From Anastrepha obliqua (taxonomy: Eukaryota; Arthropoda; Insecta; Diptera; Tephritidae): a DNA stretch of 64,000 nt. The position numbers and the translations under genes are program-made. The notes under the pieces were generated by a model that was given only the letters and a program-made list of their open reading frames with translations, was not told the DNA's origin and made no database searches. The stretch spans positions 16,678,044 to 16,742,043 of the forward strand of contig NC_072897.1 of assembly GCF_027943255.1 (NCBI RefSeq), read 5' to 3'. Positions 1 through 11,138 of this stretch are shown piece after piece; positions within the stretch are counted from its first letter, which is position 1, and each line of letters opens with the position of its first letter.

Positions 1-101
1 AACTTTACGGATAATGGCTCAACCGATTTTAACCAAACTTTGCCACATTGAAGAGACACATGTGGAGAAGGTTTGTGTTTTAAAATTTTAAGAATCGGAT
101 A

Positions 102-780
102 CCAGGGTCTCGAGAAATAGGCCAAAACGTGGACCCGGGTAACCCTAGGATGTGTTTGTACAATATGGGTAGCAAATGGAAGCTGTTGATGATTCCTATA
201 ATATAGAGTATTTTTCATACCGTTCCGTGACTAGGGTCTCGAGATATAGGCCAAAACGTGGACCAGGGTAACCCTAGGATGTGTTGGTACAATATGGGTA
301 GCAAATGGAAGCTGCTGATGATTACTATAGTATAGAGTATTTTTCATACCGTTCGGTGACTAGGGTCTCGAGATATAGGCCAAAACGTGGGCCAGGGTAA
401 CCCTAGGATGTGTTTGTACAATATGGGTAGCAAATGGGAGCTGCTGATGATTGCTATAGTATAGAGTATTTTTGATGCCGCTCCATGACTACGGTCACGA
501 GATATCGGCCAAAATGTGGACCCCGAAAACTTAAGGATGTGTTTGTACAATATGGGTAGCAAATGGGAGCTGTTGATGATTGCTATAGTATAGAGTTTTT
601 TAATGCCCCTCCGTAGCTAGGGTCTCGAGATATAGACCAAAACGTGGACCTGGATAACCCTAGGATGTGTTTGAACCACATGAGTATCCATTGTAAGTTG
701 TTGATAAATGCTAATGAAAAAAGGACTTTTCTTTTCGCTGGGTAACTAAGGACTCCAGATATAGACCAATTGGGAACTCG
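102..780. repeat. 129-bp minisatellite inside Helitron 1
   Basis: Units begin at about 102, 231, 360, 489, 617 and 746 with a variant of CTAGGGTCTCGAGATATAGG. The spacing is 129, 129, 129, 128 and 129 bp. The last unit decays after ~780. Each unit carries 'caaaacgtggacc', 'taaccctaggatgtgt' and 'acaatatgggtagcaaatgg'. The same monomer family recurs in Helitron 3 (12171-13090), so it belongs to the Helitron family and not to the locus. Confidence 0.9.
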
Positions 781-948
781 CCTTCAGGTTAAGAGACTGC
801 ATGCTTATGTACTACAACCAATTAAAATTGTCCACGAACAGGTAAATAATATTTTCAGTGTGTTGACATTTCATCACATTGTAGAAATTTCTTAAGTCAC
901 ATTTTCCACTTATTTTCAGGTCTACATGTACAGAAAAAAGTTAGTGCC

Positions 949-1128
949 ATGAATTTTTATTCTTATCGATTAATGGTTCGTCCACAAGAACAAAATTATA
1001 TCTTGAGATGTCGTAAACTATATCATCAGTACATCGTTGATATGTATGCCAAAATAGAAACAGAACGTCTTAATTTTATTCGTTTCAACCAAGCAAAATT
1101 AAGATCTGAACAATATATTCATTTGCAA
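949..1128 (+). pseudogene. Helitron Rep-helicase fragment
   Basis: The translation starting MNFYSYRLMVRPQEQN matches, with substitutions, the stretch encoded at 3311-3490 of Helitron 2 (both contain QYIVDMYAKIETERLN). This is the Helitron-like N-terminal region just upstream of the Rep domain. The preceding 843-920 has a GT...AG pair that could be an intron, but this cannot be confirmed. The reading frame is cut off at 1128 by the next Helitron. It is a fragment with no possible activity. Confidence 0.75.
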
Positions 1129-2194
1129 TCTATATATATAAAAATTCAGCCGTTTTTCGCGTTGTGATGAACTTTACGGAGATTGGCTCAACCGATTTTA
1201 ACCAAACTTTGCCACATTGAAGAGACACATGTGGAGAAGGTTTGTAGCTATGTTTGGTTAAAATCTCCTTTACTTCTTCGTGTACAAGTTAGCGCAGCAG
1301 TATTTATGTCTCAATTTTCATTCCATTACATACATTTCAATGGAATGCAAACATACATACATATACATCTATTCATACAGCAGTGGCTGCACACCTGCAT
1401 TCGCATAGAATAGAAACATACAAATTAGCAGGCACAGCTGTAGCTGACCGCCTGCAATAATTAATCGTAACACAATGCTGCTGTGACTAACTTAACACTT
1501 TGCTTAAATACTTGTTCTTTACACCCACACTTCAGGATAACCAAAGCAAAACCATTAGCTCAACGAACCTGAACAGGTCGTCGCTAAAAAAGTACTTAAG
1601 CAAGGCCGTTTTCTTAGAAGATTACCAAAGGTTATCAGTAATAGTGCATAGTGAAAGTAAGTGTTAAAACTAACAAGAAAGTCTTTTATTTGGTAAAGTG
1701 TTCAAGTGAAGCAGTTTCCAGGCATCAACCAAAGAGATAAAAAAAGTGTGTCAGAAATATTTAAGAAAAGAGATTGTTTTCACATTTTTCAACGATATTT
1801 TCACGAAAAATTTACAAAATATATATTAATTTTGCAAATGATTGATAACAAGTGAAACAGTGAATAAATGGTGTGAAAAATACACACAACAGAAATCGGC
1901 AAAAATAATTAATATTTTAGAAGTTTTTACTTAAGATATTTAAGAAAAGAAATTGTTTTCACACTTTCCGTAGATATTTTCAAGAAAAATTTAAAAAATA
2001 TATATTATTTTTGCTGATCATTTCCCATTTCTATTCTGTGTAATTTTCATTTCAACGCGTGCTCACAGTTCAATTATATTTTTAAAAGATGGCGCTAACA
2101 GTATGTTAATTTGAATTCCAGTTTAAAAACAAGAAAAGTAGCAATCAAGAGCTCAGAGTGACATAAAGAAGACCACTTTGATTCGGTAAAAGAA
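1129..2194 (+). other. Helitron 2 5' non-coding region
   Basis: This 1.07-kb stretch separates the 5' TC end from the first coding ATG at 2195. It contains a near-perfect direct repeat of about 80 bp (from 1757 and from 1936, 179 bp apart, starting atatttaagaaaag). AT-rich DNA and short palindromic bits fill the rest. It probably holds the promoter and leader of the replicase, but no specific promoter motif was verified. Confidence 0.55.
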
Positions 2195-3665
2195 ATGCCA
2201 AGAGGTAGAAGACATGCTAACATCGGGCGTAATACACGTCACAATAGAAATGTGCAAAATCACAGACAAAATGAAAGTGAGGAAAATCATGCTGATAGAT
2301 TAAGTCAACAAAGAGATCATACTAGGTCACGTTCTCAAAATCGGCCAATAAATATCAATTCTGTAAATTTGAATGGTGCAGCATTTCAATATAATCCACA
2401 ACTTGATTATTCATCTCACAAATACGTTGTCACTGGAAGTATGGATAAAATGTGCGGATTTTGTCAAGCATTGAAATTCAAAACTGAAACACCAGGCATG
2501 TGTTGCGCTGCAGGAAAAGTTCGTTTACCAGACACACAATATCCGCCCGAACCATTAGCTACATTATTATCGGGAACATCACCCGATTCCAAACATTTTC
2601 TTGAAAAAATTTGCACATATAATTCATGTTTTCAAATGACATCTTTTGGTGCTGGAAAAATTATAACCGATAACTTCATACCAACGTTCAAGGTAATACA
2701 TAAACTTCAACGTTCAACAACATTCGCTGACACATCTAATGAATCATTAGATTTTATGGACACAAATTATGGCTTATTTCAGATTCAGGGGCAAGCATAT
2801 TACTTAATAGGTTCATTACTACCACTACCCAATCAAGAGTCAAAATTTTTGCAAATTTATTTCATTAATGACAACGATGATGAACTTGAAGCACGGTGCG
2901 CATTTTCCTGAAATATAAACAGAGTCATTATGAGAGAGTTACAAGATTTATTACACGCACACAATGTTTTGGTGCAAAGTTTTAAAACAACAATCGAAAG
3001 AATGTCGTCTGATAATCATAAAATTAAAATTGATGCAAATAAAACGCCTGCCGGCGAACATTGTGGACGATACAATCAACCAACTTCAAGCAACTAGGTT
3101 GCAATTGTTATATCTGGAGATGAATTTCAACCAAGAGATATTGTTTTGCAAAGAAGAAATGATACACTGCAACGTGTTAATGAAACGCATCGAAAATATG
3201 ATGCATTACAATATCCTCTTATGTTCTGTCGTGGTGAAGATGGTTATTCGATTGATATAAAACAAATAAATCCAGCAAATGGTCAAGAAACAAATAAAAC
3301 TGTAAGCGCAATGAATTATTATGCATACAGAATCATGATAAGAGGAAATCAAGAGAATCACATTTTAAAATGTCGTAAATTATTTCATCAGTATATTGTT
3401 GACATGTATGCGAAAATAGAAACAGAACGATTGAATTACATTAGATTCAACCAAAGAAAATTACGCTGTGACGAATAAATACATTTACGAGATGCAATAA
3501 ACAACGATACCAACGTTAATAACATTGGTCAAATGGTAATATTACCTTCATCGTATACAGGCAGGCCAAGGCATGTGCATGAATACGCCCAAGATGCAAT
3601 GTGTTATGTCAGAAATTATGGTCGACCCGACTTATTCATAACTTTCACATGCAATCCGAAATGGG

Positions 3666-4415
3666 TTAGGTTAGGTTGTAATGGTTGCCCAGAGGGTAGG
3701 GCCCACTTGGACGAAATAGTTTAGTTCGTCCTTTGTGATACCATTGAAGGACAAAGAGGGGGGAGGAAGGGAAGGGATGGGGAGTGGTGAGTGTTTGTAG
3801 ACTACGAACGGTGACTAGTCCGCGGTTGTGTTAACCTCATTATGCTGCTGATGTAGTTCATCAGATTTTTGTTATCAACACCTGCTATATCAGCAGGCGC
3901 AGAAAAGAAGTGAGAACCAAGATATTTGAATCTTAGTCCCGCGAAGGCTGGGCAGCTTAGGAGCAGGTGCTGAGATGATTCCACCTCATCCTCCATACAG
4001 CTGACGCAAAAAGGACTCGAAGTAATTCCGAGTCTCACGGCATGTGTACCTCGCGGACAGTGCCCCGTGATGATGCCCACGAAATTTGAGAGATGACATT
4101 TTGTCATCCCCAGGATATCCCTCGAGCGCCTCCTATCCAAACGTGGCCAGAAGGACTTCGCGACCCTACACGTTCGTGTACTTGCCCAGCGTTCGCTGAG
4201 TTGGTGCATAGCCCATCCTTCCAGGAGTAGAGCGCAGATTGTCAAGGGAATCCCGATCCTCTCCTTTCGCGGACACATTACCTCACAGGTCCCCTGTCTG
4301 GCCAGCTCGTCGGCTTCGCAGTTTCCTGCAATGTCACTGTGACCAGGTACCCAAATTATCTTAATATCGAAGAATTCTGATGCAATCGAGAGTGAGACCA
4401 GGAATTCCCTGACTG
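3666..4415 (-). mobile_element. 5'-truncated RNase H-bearing non-LTR retrotransposon
   Basis: A 13-bp target-site duplication, AATCCGAAATGGG, sits at 3653-3665 and again at 4416-4428. It splits Helitron codons that join cleanly across it (CNPKW | DDIKNH). The insert reads on the minus strand and holds only the end of ORF2 (RNase H and zinc-finger region) plus a 3' UTR. Its 3' end, on the minus strand, is CCTAACCTAA rather than poly(A). It is a dead-on-arrival copy produced by incomplete reverse transcription. The RNase H suggests the I or LOA group; exact clade is uncertain. Confidence 0.88.
3802..4415 (-). pseudogene. ORF2 C-terminus: RNase H end and zinc-finger tail
   Basis: The frame is open from the 5' truncation point at ~4415 down to the stop at 3802. 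It begins inside RNase H with IIWVPGHSDIAGNCEADELA, the usual C-terminal RNase H motif with catalytic D and the WVPGH sequence. It ends with a cysteine-histidine cluster (FCVSCMEDEVESSQHLLLSC) typical of the tail of I/LOA/Jockey-type ORF2 proteins. The polymerase and endonuclease domains are absent. The undisturbed frame suggests a fairly recent insertion. Confidence 0.8.
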
Positions 4416-5548
4416 AATCCGAAATGGGATGATATTAAGAATCATTTATATACTGGGCAATGAGTGTTTAGACGAAAGCTACAGTCTCTAATGGATTTCA
4501 TTGTAAAACATAAAGTTTACGGAGATGTACAATGTTTCATGTATTCTGTGGAATGGAAAAAAAGAGGCTTGCCTCATGCGCATATTTTGATTTGGTTAAA
4601 ACAAAAACTAACCACAGATAAAATTGATCATATTATATGTGCTGAAATTCCAGATATAAATGAAGATCCAGAATTACATACTACCGTAACCAAAAACATG
4701 ATTCATGGACCATGTGGTACGTTAAATCAAAATTCTCCATGTATGGTTGATGGAAAATGTGCAAAAAACTACCCTAGGCAATTAATTGGTGAAACAATGA
4801 CTGGAAATGATGGATATCCATTGTACCGTAGAGGATCACCAGAAGATAATGGAAAAACAGTCACTGTGAAAATAAATAATCAAGATGTGGAGATCGATAA
4901 CCAATGGATAGTTCCGTATTCCAAATTATTATCGAAAACATTTAACGCACATATAAATGTTGAATATTGTAACTCCCTAAAATCCATCAAATACATATGC
5001 AAATATTATATATCAATAAAGGAAGTGACATGGCAGTATTTGGAGTTGTAAATCGAAATGATGAAATTACTAATTACCAAATAGGAAGATACTATACATT
5101 AGTAGCAACGAAGCAGTTTGGAGAATATTATCATTTCCGATTCATGATCGCCATCCAGCTGTTAGTCCAGTTGTCAGTCCATTTAGAAAATGAACAAAGT
5201 GTTTATTTCACTGAAAATACTACTGGCCGAACGACCACCAGCAACAACACTAACTGCATTTTTCAACTTATGTGAAACAGATTCATTTGCAAGAACATTG
5301 CTTTATTCAATTCAATGAAACGGATTCTTCATCAGTGCGGACGTGTTTTTTTCTTACGCTCCAATATCTACGAAATATCTGTGTTTAAAGAAATAATCAA
5401 AATACAAAACCAGCGAAATAGACGCTTCAACCAAAATATTGCAGATCGCAATACAGTTTGTGTCAACAAAAACAATCAAACTAAAAGAATAAATAAAACA
5501 AAAAACAAATAATAATAAAAACAAAAAATAAGTAAAGCCTATCCTGTT

Positions 5549-6696
5549 ATGCCAGTAGAGCGAACACCACCTACACCGAGTTATGCTCGTGGTGACAACA
5601 AACTCCCACCGGATAAAAATAATCTCAGTGCGCTCTCTCAAACGTGTTTGCTCAGTGCGCGCAGTGAAAAAATACCAAATGAGAGGAAAAATGACTCCTC
5701 TCTTACCGCCTTAATAGGCAGTCAACAATCAAAAAACGCCGCATCACCTGTGAATCCGGCAGATGCACTCCCTTGGACTGCTCAATGCACTACCCCAATC
5801 ACTCCACTATGACCAACTGCTTCTCTCTCCAACAAAAATAAGCAAAAGAGTCTTTACACTATAAAAAAATGATAGAACTACTTAAGCAAAAACAAACAAA
5901 ATACTACACGTTTAGACCAAAAGATGAACGAGGATTTAAAGTAATACTACGTAATATGCACTATTCAACTGACACCGAAGAAATTAAACAAGAACTAGCT
6001 GAATTAGGTCACGAAATAACAAACATTCATAACATACAAATAATTAACTCAGAACGCAAAAAACAACCACTTTCACTATTTTCACTTGAATTAAAAACAA
6101 AGGATAATAACAAAGAAATATATAGTATAACTAATCTTCTACATTGCAAAATTAGTTTTGAACCACCCCGCCAAAAAAGAATAGTACCACAATGTACAAA
6201 CTGCCAAAGATACGGCCATACGAAAAATTATTGTCAAGTAGACCCAGCGTGCGTAAAATGTGCAGGCAAACACAAAACAATTATGTGTCCAATTAAAGAC
6301 AACAATAAAAATAGCATAAAATGCATACATTGCGGCGAAAATCACACAGCAAACTACCGCGGATGTGCGATATATAAAGCACTACAAGTCCAGAGATATC
6401 CGGCACTACGCAAAAAAAGTATTCAAAATGAAAAAGAACAAATGAATAATGAGACAATCGAAACAAACACAAATACAACACGAGTGGTGCCAGGCATAAC
6501 ATACGCCCAGGCAACAACAATCAACACAATACCAAAAGAACAGAATCAAACAAAAAATAACATCGAACATGTTCCAAAAAATAACGACGATATGATCGAG
6601 CTAAAAGAAATGATGAGACAATTAATAACCCAAATGACAAGTATGATGAACATATTAACACTGCTCGTTACCAAACTCGATGAACGAAAGGAATAA
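5549..6696 (+). pseudogene. Jockey-like ORF1 (Gag), one frameshift
   Basis: Two open parts make up the Gag gene: 5549-5812 (87 aa, low-complexity, serine/proline/asparagine-rich) and 5869-6696 (275 aa). They lie in different frames and are separated by stops near 5810-5850. The second part shows the Jockey Gag layout: an N-terminal RNA-binding-like fold (FKVILRNMHYSTDTEEIKQ), PLSLFSLEL, then three zinc knuckles CTNCQRYGHTKNYC, CVKCAGKHKTIMC and CIHCGENHTANYRGC at about residues 107-165. Gag binds element RNA and forms the particle for target-primed reverse transcription. The ORF1 stop overlaps the ORF2 start. Confidence 0.88.
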
Positions 6697-9376
6697 AATT
6701 AATTTAGCTATATGGAATGCGAATGGACTTGCTCGCCACGTTCTGGAACTTAAATCATTCTTAATAAATAAATCAATCGATATAATGATGATCTCTGAAA
6801 CTCATGCCACTGACAAAACTTTTGTTAACATACCGAACTATAATATACATTACACAAATGAACCCGACAACAAAGCGCACGGTGGGACAGCAATTATTAT
6901 CAAAAGAAATATTAAATACAATGAACTGGAGGTATACAGAGAAAAAAAACATCCAAGCCACCACAATAGCCATAGAAGACACAAAAGGGCAAATAGCAAT
7001 ATCTGCAGTCTACTGTCCCCCCAAATATAACAACACAAAAGAACAATACCTGCATTATCTAAAATCGCTAGGGAATCGATACTTAGCCGGAGGAGACTAC
7101 AATGCTAAAAATATACTTTGGGGGTCAAGGTTAACAAATAAAAAAGGGAGGCAATTAATTGAAGCCATTAGAAAAAATAATAGTCGGTTTATTAGCACAG
7201 GTGAGCCAACCTACTGGCCAACAGATACGAAAAAACAACCGGACTTAATTGACTTTTGCATAATTAAAAATATGCCATATGAAAATCTGACAATAAAATC
7301 ATGTTTAGAGCTATCTTCAGACCATTCACCACTAATTATGACCTTACTTGGACCTATTGAAATAAAACAATCCCTGGGCCTATATAATTCTAGAACGAAT
7401 TGGACTAATGCTTGCCAAATATTAGAGCAAAAACTCAAAATAAATATATCACTGAAAACTCGAGATGAAATTGACTCCGCTATTGTATATTTCAATGATA
7501 GCGTAATACAAGCAGTTGCTTCCTCTACACCAACACCGAAAATGACAAATAAAGAAAATATCCCAACTTACATTAAAGAGAAAATCGGCGAAAAAAGAAA
7601 ACTCCGCAAAACATGGCAAACGACTAGACATCCTGCAGATAAAACCAAACTTAATAAAGCGACAAATGAGCTAAAAGCATTACTTACAAAACACAAGGAG
7701 AGTAAATTTCGAAATTATATGGCAAACCTGGGAACATCAGCATCTACAAATTACTCCCTATGGAAAGCAACAAAACACATTAATGGCGCTGTAATACATA
7801 AACCTCCCATCAAAACACAAGCCGGCACATGGGCAAAAACAAGCAAAGAAAAAGCCGACTCCCTAGCCAGACACTTCTTAGACACATTTACAAGCGAAAT
7901 GGATAATCAAAACATTAACATCAAATCTGATAACATAATAAACGTTCCGCAAATTAAAACAAGAAAGACCATCATAAGCGAAATTAAAAATCAAATAAGA
8001 CAACTAAGCGATAAAAAAGCTCCAGGATATGATTTAATAAATGGAAAAATTTTAAAAGAGTTACCTGAAATAGCATTGCAATTCATAAGAAATATATTCA
8101 ATTGCATTTTAGAGACTAAATACTTCTCACGACTATGGAAAATTGCTCAAATTACCGCCATACCCAAACCAGGAAAAGATGCCACCAAAACTGCTTCATA
8201 TCGACCCATCAGCCTATTGCCAATTCTTTCAAAAGTGTTTGAAAAAATATTGTTCGACCGACTAGAACCAATTTTGACAGCAAAAAAAGTGATACCAAGC
8301 CATCAATTCGGATTTAGACGGCAACACTCAACAGTCCAACAAATCCACAGGGTTACTAACAAAATACTTAACGATATGAATGACAAAAAATATTGTGTAG
8401 CTGTATACCTAGACATTGCAAAAGCCTTTGATAAAGTTTGGCATAAAGGACTTTTGCATAAGCTCAAACGAATCTTTCCACAAAACTACTTTGAACTTTT
8501 GAAGAGCTACATAACTGATCGAAAATTTTATATAAGATATGAAGACGAATATTCCGATATTCTACCAATGACAGCAGGAGTACCGCAAGGCAGTGTATTA
8601 GGTCCTCTCTTATATCTAATATACACCGCAGATGTGCCAACTCCGACAACAGATAATACAATGATAGCAACGTTCGCGGATGATACTGTATTAATGGCAT
8701 CAAACAATGACGAACAACTGGCGACCTTTACACTTCAAAAATTAATAAACAATACAGTAAATTGGTTTGACGAATGGGGTATAGAAGTTAATAAAGACAA
8801 AACTATACAAGTTATATATACAAACAAAAAGACATCAAAATACAATCTTACCTTAAAAAACAACAAAATAAAAATCTGCCCAGCAGCAAAATATCTTGGA
8901 ATAACTATTGACGAAAAACTAACATGGAAGCAGCATATCATTAACAAAAGAAATCAAATCAAGAATAAGTACCGGCAATTAAGTTGGCTAATCGGACGAG
9001 CATCAAAACTATCACTGTATAATAAAGTGACTATATACAAAACAATTATTACTCCTATCTGGAAATACGGAATAGAAATATGGGGATCGGCTAAAAACAC
9101 AAATATCCAGCTCATACAGCGAACACAATCAAAATATTACGAAATATAACAAATGCTGGTTGGTTTATTTCCAATGAAGCCATACATCGTGACTTAAACG
9201 TAGACACTATCCAAGAAACAATAACCAAATGTAGCACTAAGCATATACAGCGACTGTTAGTCCACCAAAACGAAGAAATGGGTAAAATAGCACCGGCAGA
9301 AAATATCAAACGAAGATTAAAGCGACTCACACCGACTGATCTAATAGATTTACAGTGTAATCACAAAAAACAATAA
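6680..9376 (+). pseudogene. Jockey-like ORF2 (APE endonuclease + reverse transcriptase), two frameshifts
   Basis: The ATG at 6680 begins with the APE-type endonuclease (LAIWNANGLA, MISETH, then GGDYNAKNILWG and SSDHSPL). A frameshift lies in an 8-A run near 6944-6951. The frame is then open for over 700 codons. The RT domain shows YRPISLLPILSKVFEKI, HQFGFR, YLDIAKAFDKVWH, AGVPQGSVLGPLLY and the catalytic FADDT (~8675). A second frameshift near 9140 separates the tail, ending at TAA 9374-9376 (AGWFISNEAIHRDL... to NHKKQ). There is no RNase H, as expected for Jockey. Both frameshifts are in A-rich runs, so sequencing error is a real alternative to mutation. Confidence 0.9.
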
Positions 9377-9472
9377 TATAATAATAATAACAGATTCTTC
9401 TTACATTGGTAAAAGAACATAATAGACCCTAATTGTACAAAAATTACATATTGTTAATATATAACAGACTGT

Positions 9473-9478
9473 AATAAA
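9473..9478 (+). promoter_or_regulatory. Polyadenylation signal of the Jockey-like element
   Basis: AATAAA lies 15 bp before the genomic A tail that starts at 9493, the expected spacing. The stop codon is ~97 bp upstream. Confidence 0.7.
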
Positions 9479-9515
9479 TAAAGGGGAGATATAAAAAAAA
9501 AAAAAAAAAAAAAAA

Positions 9516-10780
9516 TGTTCCTAAATATTATACTTGGAATGCATCATCAAGGTCCTGGGTACGAAGGCAACGAGGAATACCTGTAGATGGATATCCAGGT
9601 GTTCATTTGGGTGATGCAATCGGACGACTTTACACTGTGCATCCAAGTAAAGTGGAATGTTTCTATTTACGTTTACTCTTAGTTGATATTCCCGGCCCGA
9701 GTTAATGGTCATCTTTGTTGTACTTATCAGCAAGCATGCAAAGAATTGAATTAATTAAAAAATCACTGGAAGCCTTAAATAGAACACTGAAAGATTTTCG
9801 AAATAACACAAACATATTTGTAGGTGCACTAATTCTATTGGCCGGTGATTTTCGACAAACTTTGCCTGTTATTCCCAAATCAACAGCAGCTGATGAATTG
9901 AGAGCGTGCCTTAAATCTCCTAATCTGTGGAGATATGTTCAAAAACTCACATTAACTACTAATGTTCGTGTGCAGTTACAGAATGATCCAACAGCTGCTG
10001 AATTTTCCGAACATTTGTTGCAAATTGGAAATGGACGAAAGCCAATTGATAAGAATACAGGCATGGTCACACTTCCAACCAACTACCGTAACAGAATCAA
10101 AAATACAAGTAGTGCAAAATGTATTCCCAAATATTGCACAAAACTATAGAAATCAAGATTGGCTAAGCGAGAGAGCTATATTAGCTGCCAAAAATGTCGA
10201 TGTCAATGAAATCAATGCCAGTATTTTTACTCAAATTCCAGGGGAAGTTGTCACCCATGAATGAATTGATTCTATCAATAATCCCGACGATGTAGTGAAT
10301 TATCCAATTGAATTTTTGAATTCACTTAATTTGCCTGGCTTGCCACCGCATCGTTTGCAATTGAAAGTCGGCGCAGTGATCATTATGTTGCGAAATATCA
10401 ATCAGCCGAAACTATGCAATGGGACAAGATTAGCAGTGAAGCGGACAATGAACAATGTAATTGAAGCAACAATTTTGAAAGGCAAATTTAAAGGTGAAGA
10501 TGTTTTGATTCCGCGCATTCCAATGATTTCAACAGATTTGCCTTTTGATTTTAAGCGACTTCAATTTCCCATTCGCCTTGCTTTTGCGGTTACAATCAAT
10601 AAGTCTCAAGGTCAAACACTTCAATTATTATATATGGAATTGACCTAACTTATCCATGCTTTGGACATGGGCAACTGTATGTAGGATGTTCTCGAGTAGG
10701 GAAACCATCGTTACTTTATATTTATACACCGCATGAAAATAAAACCAAAAATTTTGTGTATCAGAAGGCTTTAGAATAAG
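9516..10780 (+). pseudogene. Helitron helicase domain, C-terminal half with Walker A deleted
   Basis: Coding resumes with NVPKYYTWNASSRSW, continues to RLYTVHPSKVECFYLRLLL, then jumps near 9755-9765 directly to KKSLEALNRTLKD. The segment normally carrying the Walker A motif and early helicase motifs is missing. Walker B-type sequence LLAGDFRQTLPVIP (~9835) and later SF1 motifs (TINKSQGQTL at ~10593, then a Tyr-Pro-Cys-Phe-Gly-His region in another frame) remain. Further frameshifts lie near 10110, 10260 and 10640, and the last codons run to about 10780. This cannot be an active ATPase. Confidence 0.87.
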
Positions 10781-10953
10781 TTGTTAGTTTACAATCATTA
10801 GAGTAAGTCACTAAAATAAATAAAACATTGTTATTAGAATACGTCACAAAATAATGGCCGAGCATGAATTAAATGATGAAACAAGAAAAAAACAAAGAGC
10901 ACTTTTCACTTATATTTGTCTTTCACCCATCGAAGCGGGTGAGAGTCCGCTAG
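10781..10953 (+). other. Helitron 2 3' terminus with terminal hairpin
   Basis: After the helicase stop come 170 bp of AT-rich DNA ending in CACCC-ATCGAAGC-GGGTG, a 5-bp stem with an 8-base loop (10924-10941). It is followed by AGAGTCCG and CTAG at 10950-10953. A hairpin ~10 bp before CTRR is the Helitron termination signal. A similar end (GCCCAGCGAAGGGGGC...GCTAG) closes Helitron 3. Confidence 0.82.
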
Positions 10954-10992
10954 TATAATATAATATAATTTAATATAATATAATGTAATATG
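10954..10992. repeat. (TATAA)n satellite, first segment
   Basis: About 39 bp of TATAA repeats with two variants directly follow the Helitron 2 end. The same pentanucleotide forms four further segments up to 15520. Confidence 0.85.
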
Positions 10993-11136
10993 CAGGGTGA
11001 ACATAATGAAGTGTTACCAACTTCACACTGCTTCTATCTGTAAAACAGCTCATGACATCAACGTCAAAATCGTTCTAATGACAGTTCAATATATTGTTTA
11101 TAAGCCATCAAAAGCATTTGCGTCTCAGTTCTGTTG
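10993..11136 (+). mobile_element. Mariner 5'-end fragment
   Basis: The segment begins CAGGGTGAACATAATGAAGTG, closely matching the sequence at 34583 in the tandem units (CAGGGTGAACGATATGAAGTG). It continues with leader-like sequence (AAGCATTTGCGTCTCAGTTC). It is cut after 144 bp by another mariner inserted at TA 11137-11138. No coding sequence remains. Confidence 0.5.
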
Positions 11137-11138
11137 TA

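Larger units (their letters stand above)
1..1128 (+). mobile_element. Helitron 1 remnant, 3' part missing
   Basis: The first ~75 bases are nearly identical to positions 1169-1243, which lie 40 bp inside the 5' end of the next Helitron. This copy's 5' terminus is therefore probably just outside the window. A 129-bp minisatellite follows (102-780), then a short degraded stretch and a coding piece of the Helitron replicase (949-1128). The element stops where the next Helitron begins with TC at 1129. No 3' CTRR end is seen for it. It is probably an internally deleted, non-autonomous relative of Helitron 2. Confidence comes from the shared 5' sequence plus the recognisable coding piece. Confidence 0.72.
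2195..5313 (+). pseudogene. Helitron Rep-helicase, N-terminal half (Rep domain)
   Basis: The ATG at 2195 opens a 238-aa stretch with the Helitron N-terminal signature: a CGFC motif, then ETPGMCCAAGKV, PPEPL and YNSCFQMTSFGAG. Frameshifts follow near 2905, 3080 and 3140. The Rep endonuclease part reads ...GRPDLFITFTCNPKW up to 3664, is broken by a retrotransposon, and resumes at 4429. The two-histidine Rep motif GLPHAHILIWL is intact at about 4565. The region of the catalytic tyrosine (KY..INKGSDMAVFG, ~5003-5045) is frameshifted. Coding fades into FARTLLYS, where the Jockey-like element entered at ~5314. In the family this protein nicks and unwinds DNA for rolling-circle transposition; this copy cannot. 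Confidence 0.88.
5318..9515 (+). mobile_element. Nearly full-length Jockey-like non-LTR retrotransposon
   Basis: The element disrupts the Helitron helicase between LLYS (5310) and NVPKYYTW (9514 on). A short AATG repeat at 5314-5317 and 9514-9517 may be a minimal target duplication. The 5' end is probably close to the CATCAGTGCGGACGTG motif at 5330-5345, which resembles Jockey-type internal-promoter starts. Gag (5549-6696) and pol (6680-9376) overlap by 17 bp, as usual in this clade. The 3' UTR ends in a 23-base A tail at 9493-9515. Only a few small frameshifts separate it from an active-looking element, so it is the youngest retrotransposon in the left part of the window. Confidence 0.9.
1129..10953 (+). 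mobile_element. Helitron 2, long but disabled, carrying two nested retrotransposons
   Basis: The 5' end is TCTATATATATA at 1129, preceded by A. The 3' end is CTAG at 10950-10953, followed by T, with a small hairpin just inside (CACCC at 10924-10928 pairing with GGGTG at 10937-10941). TC...CTRR ends inserted between A and T are the Helitron hallmark. Rep-helicase coding sequence occupies 2195-5313 and 9516-10780. It is interrupted by a minus-strand non-LTR fragment (3666-4415) and a Jockey-like element (5318-9515). Without these insertions the element would be about 4.9 kb, short for an intact Helitron, because the helicase also carries an internal deletion. Left flank is Helitron 1 and right flank is (TATAA)n, so the two flanks do not obviously belong to one target. 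Confidence 0.85.

Noticed and set aside
102..780. CRISPR-like array
   Set aside because: Units are 129 bp, contiguous, without spacers, in an insect transposon.
3666..3677. True telomeric TTAGG array
   Set aside because: Only about 2.4 copies, located at the 3' end of an insertion bounded by a target duplication.
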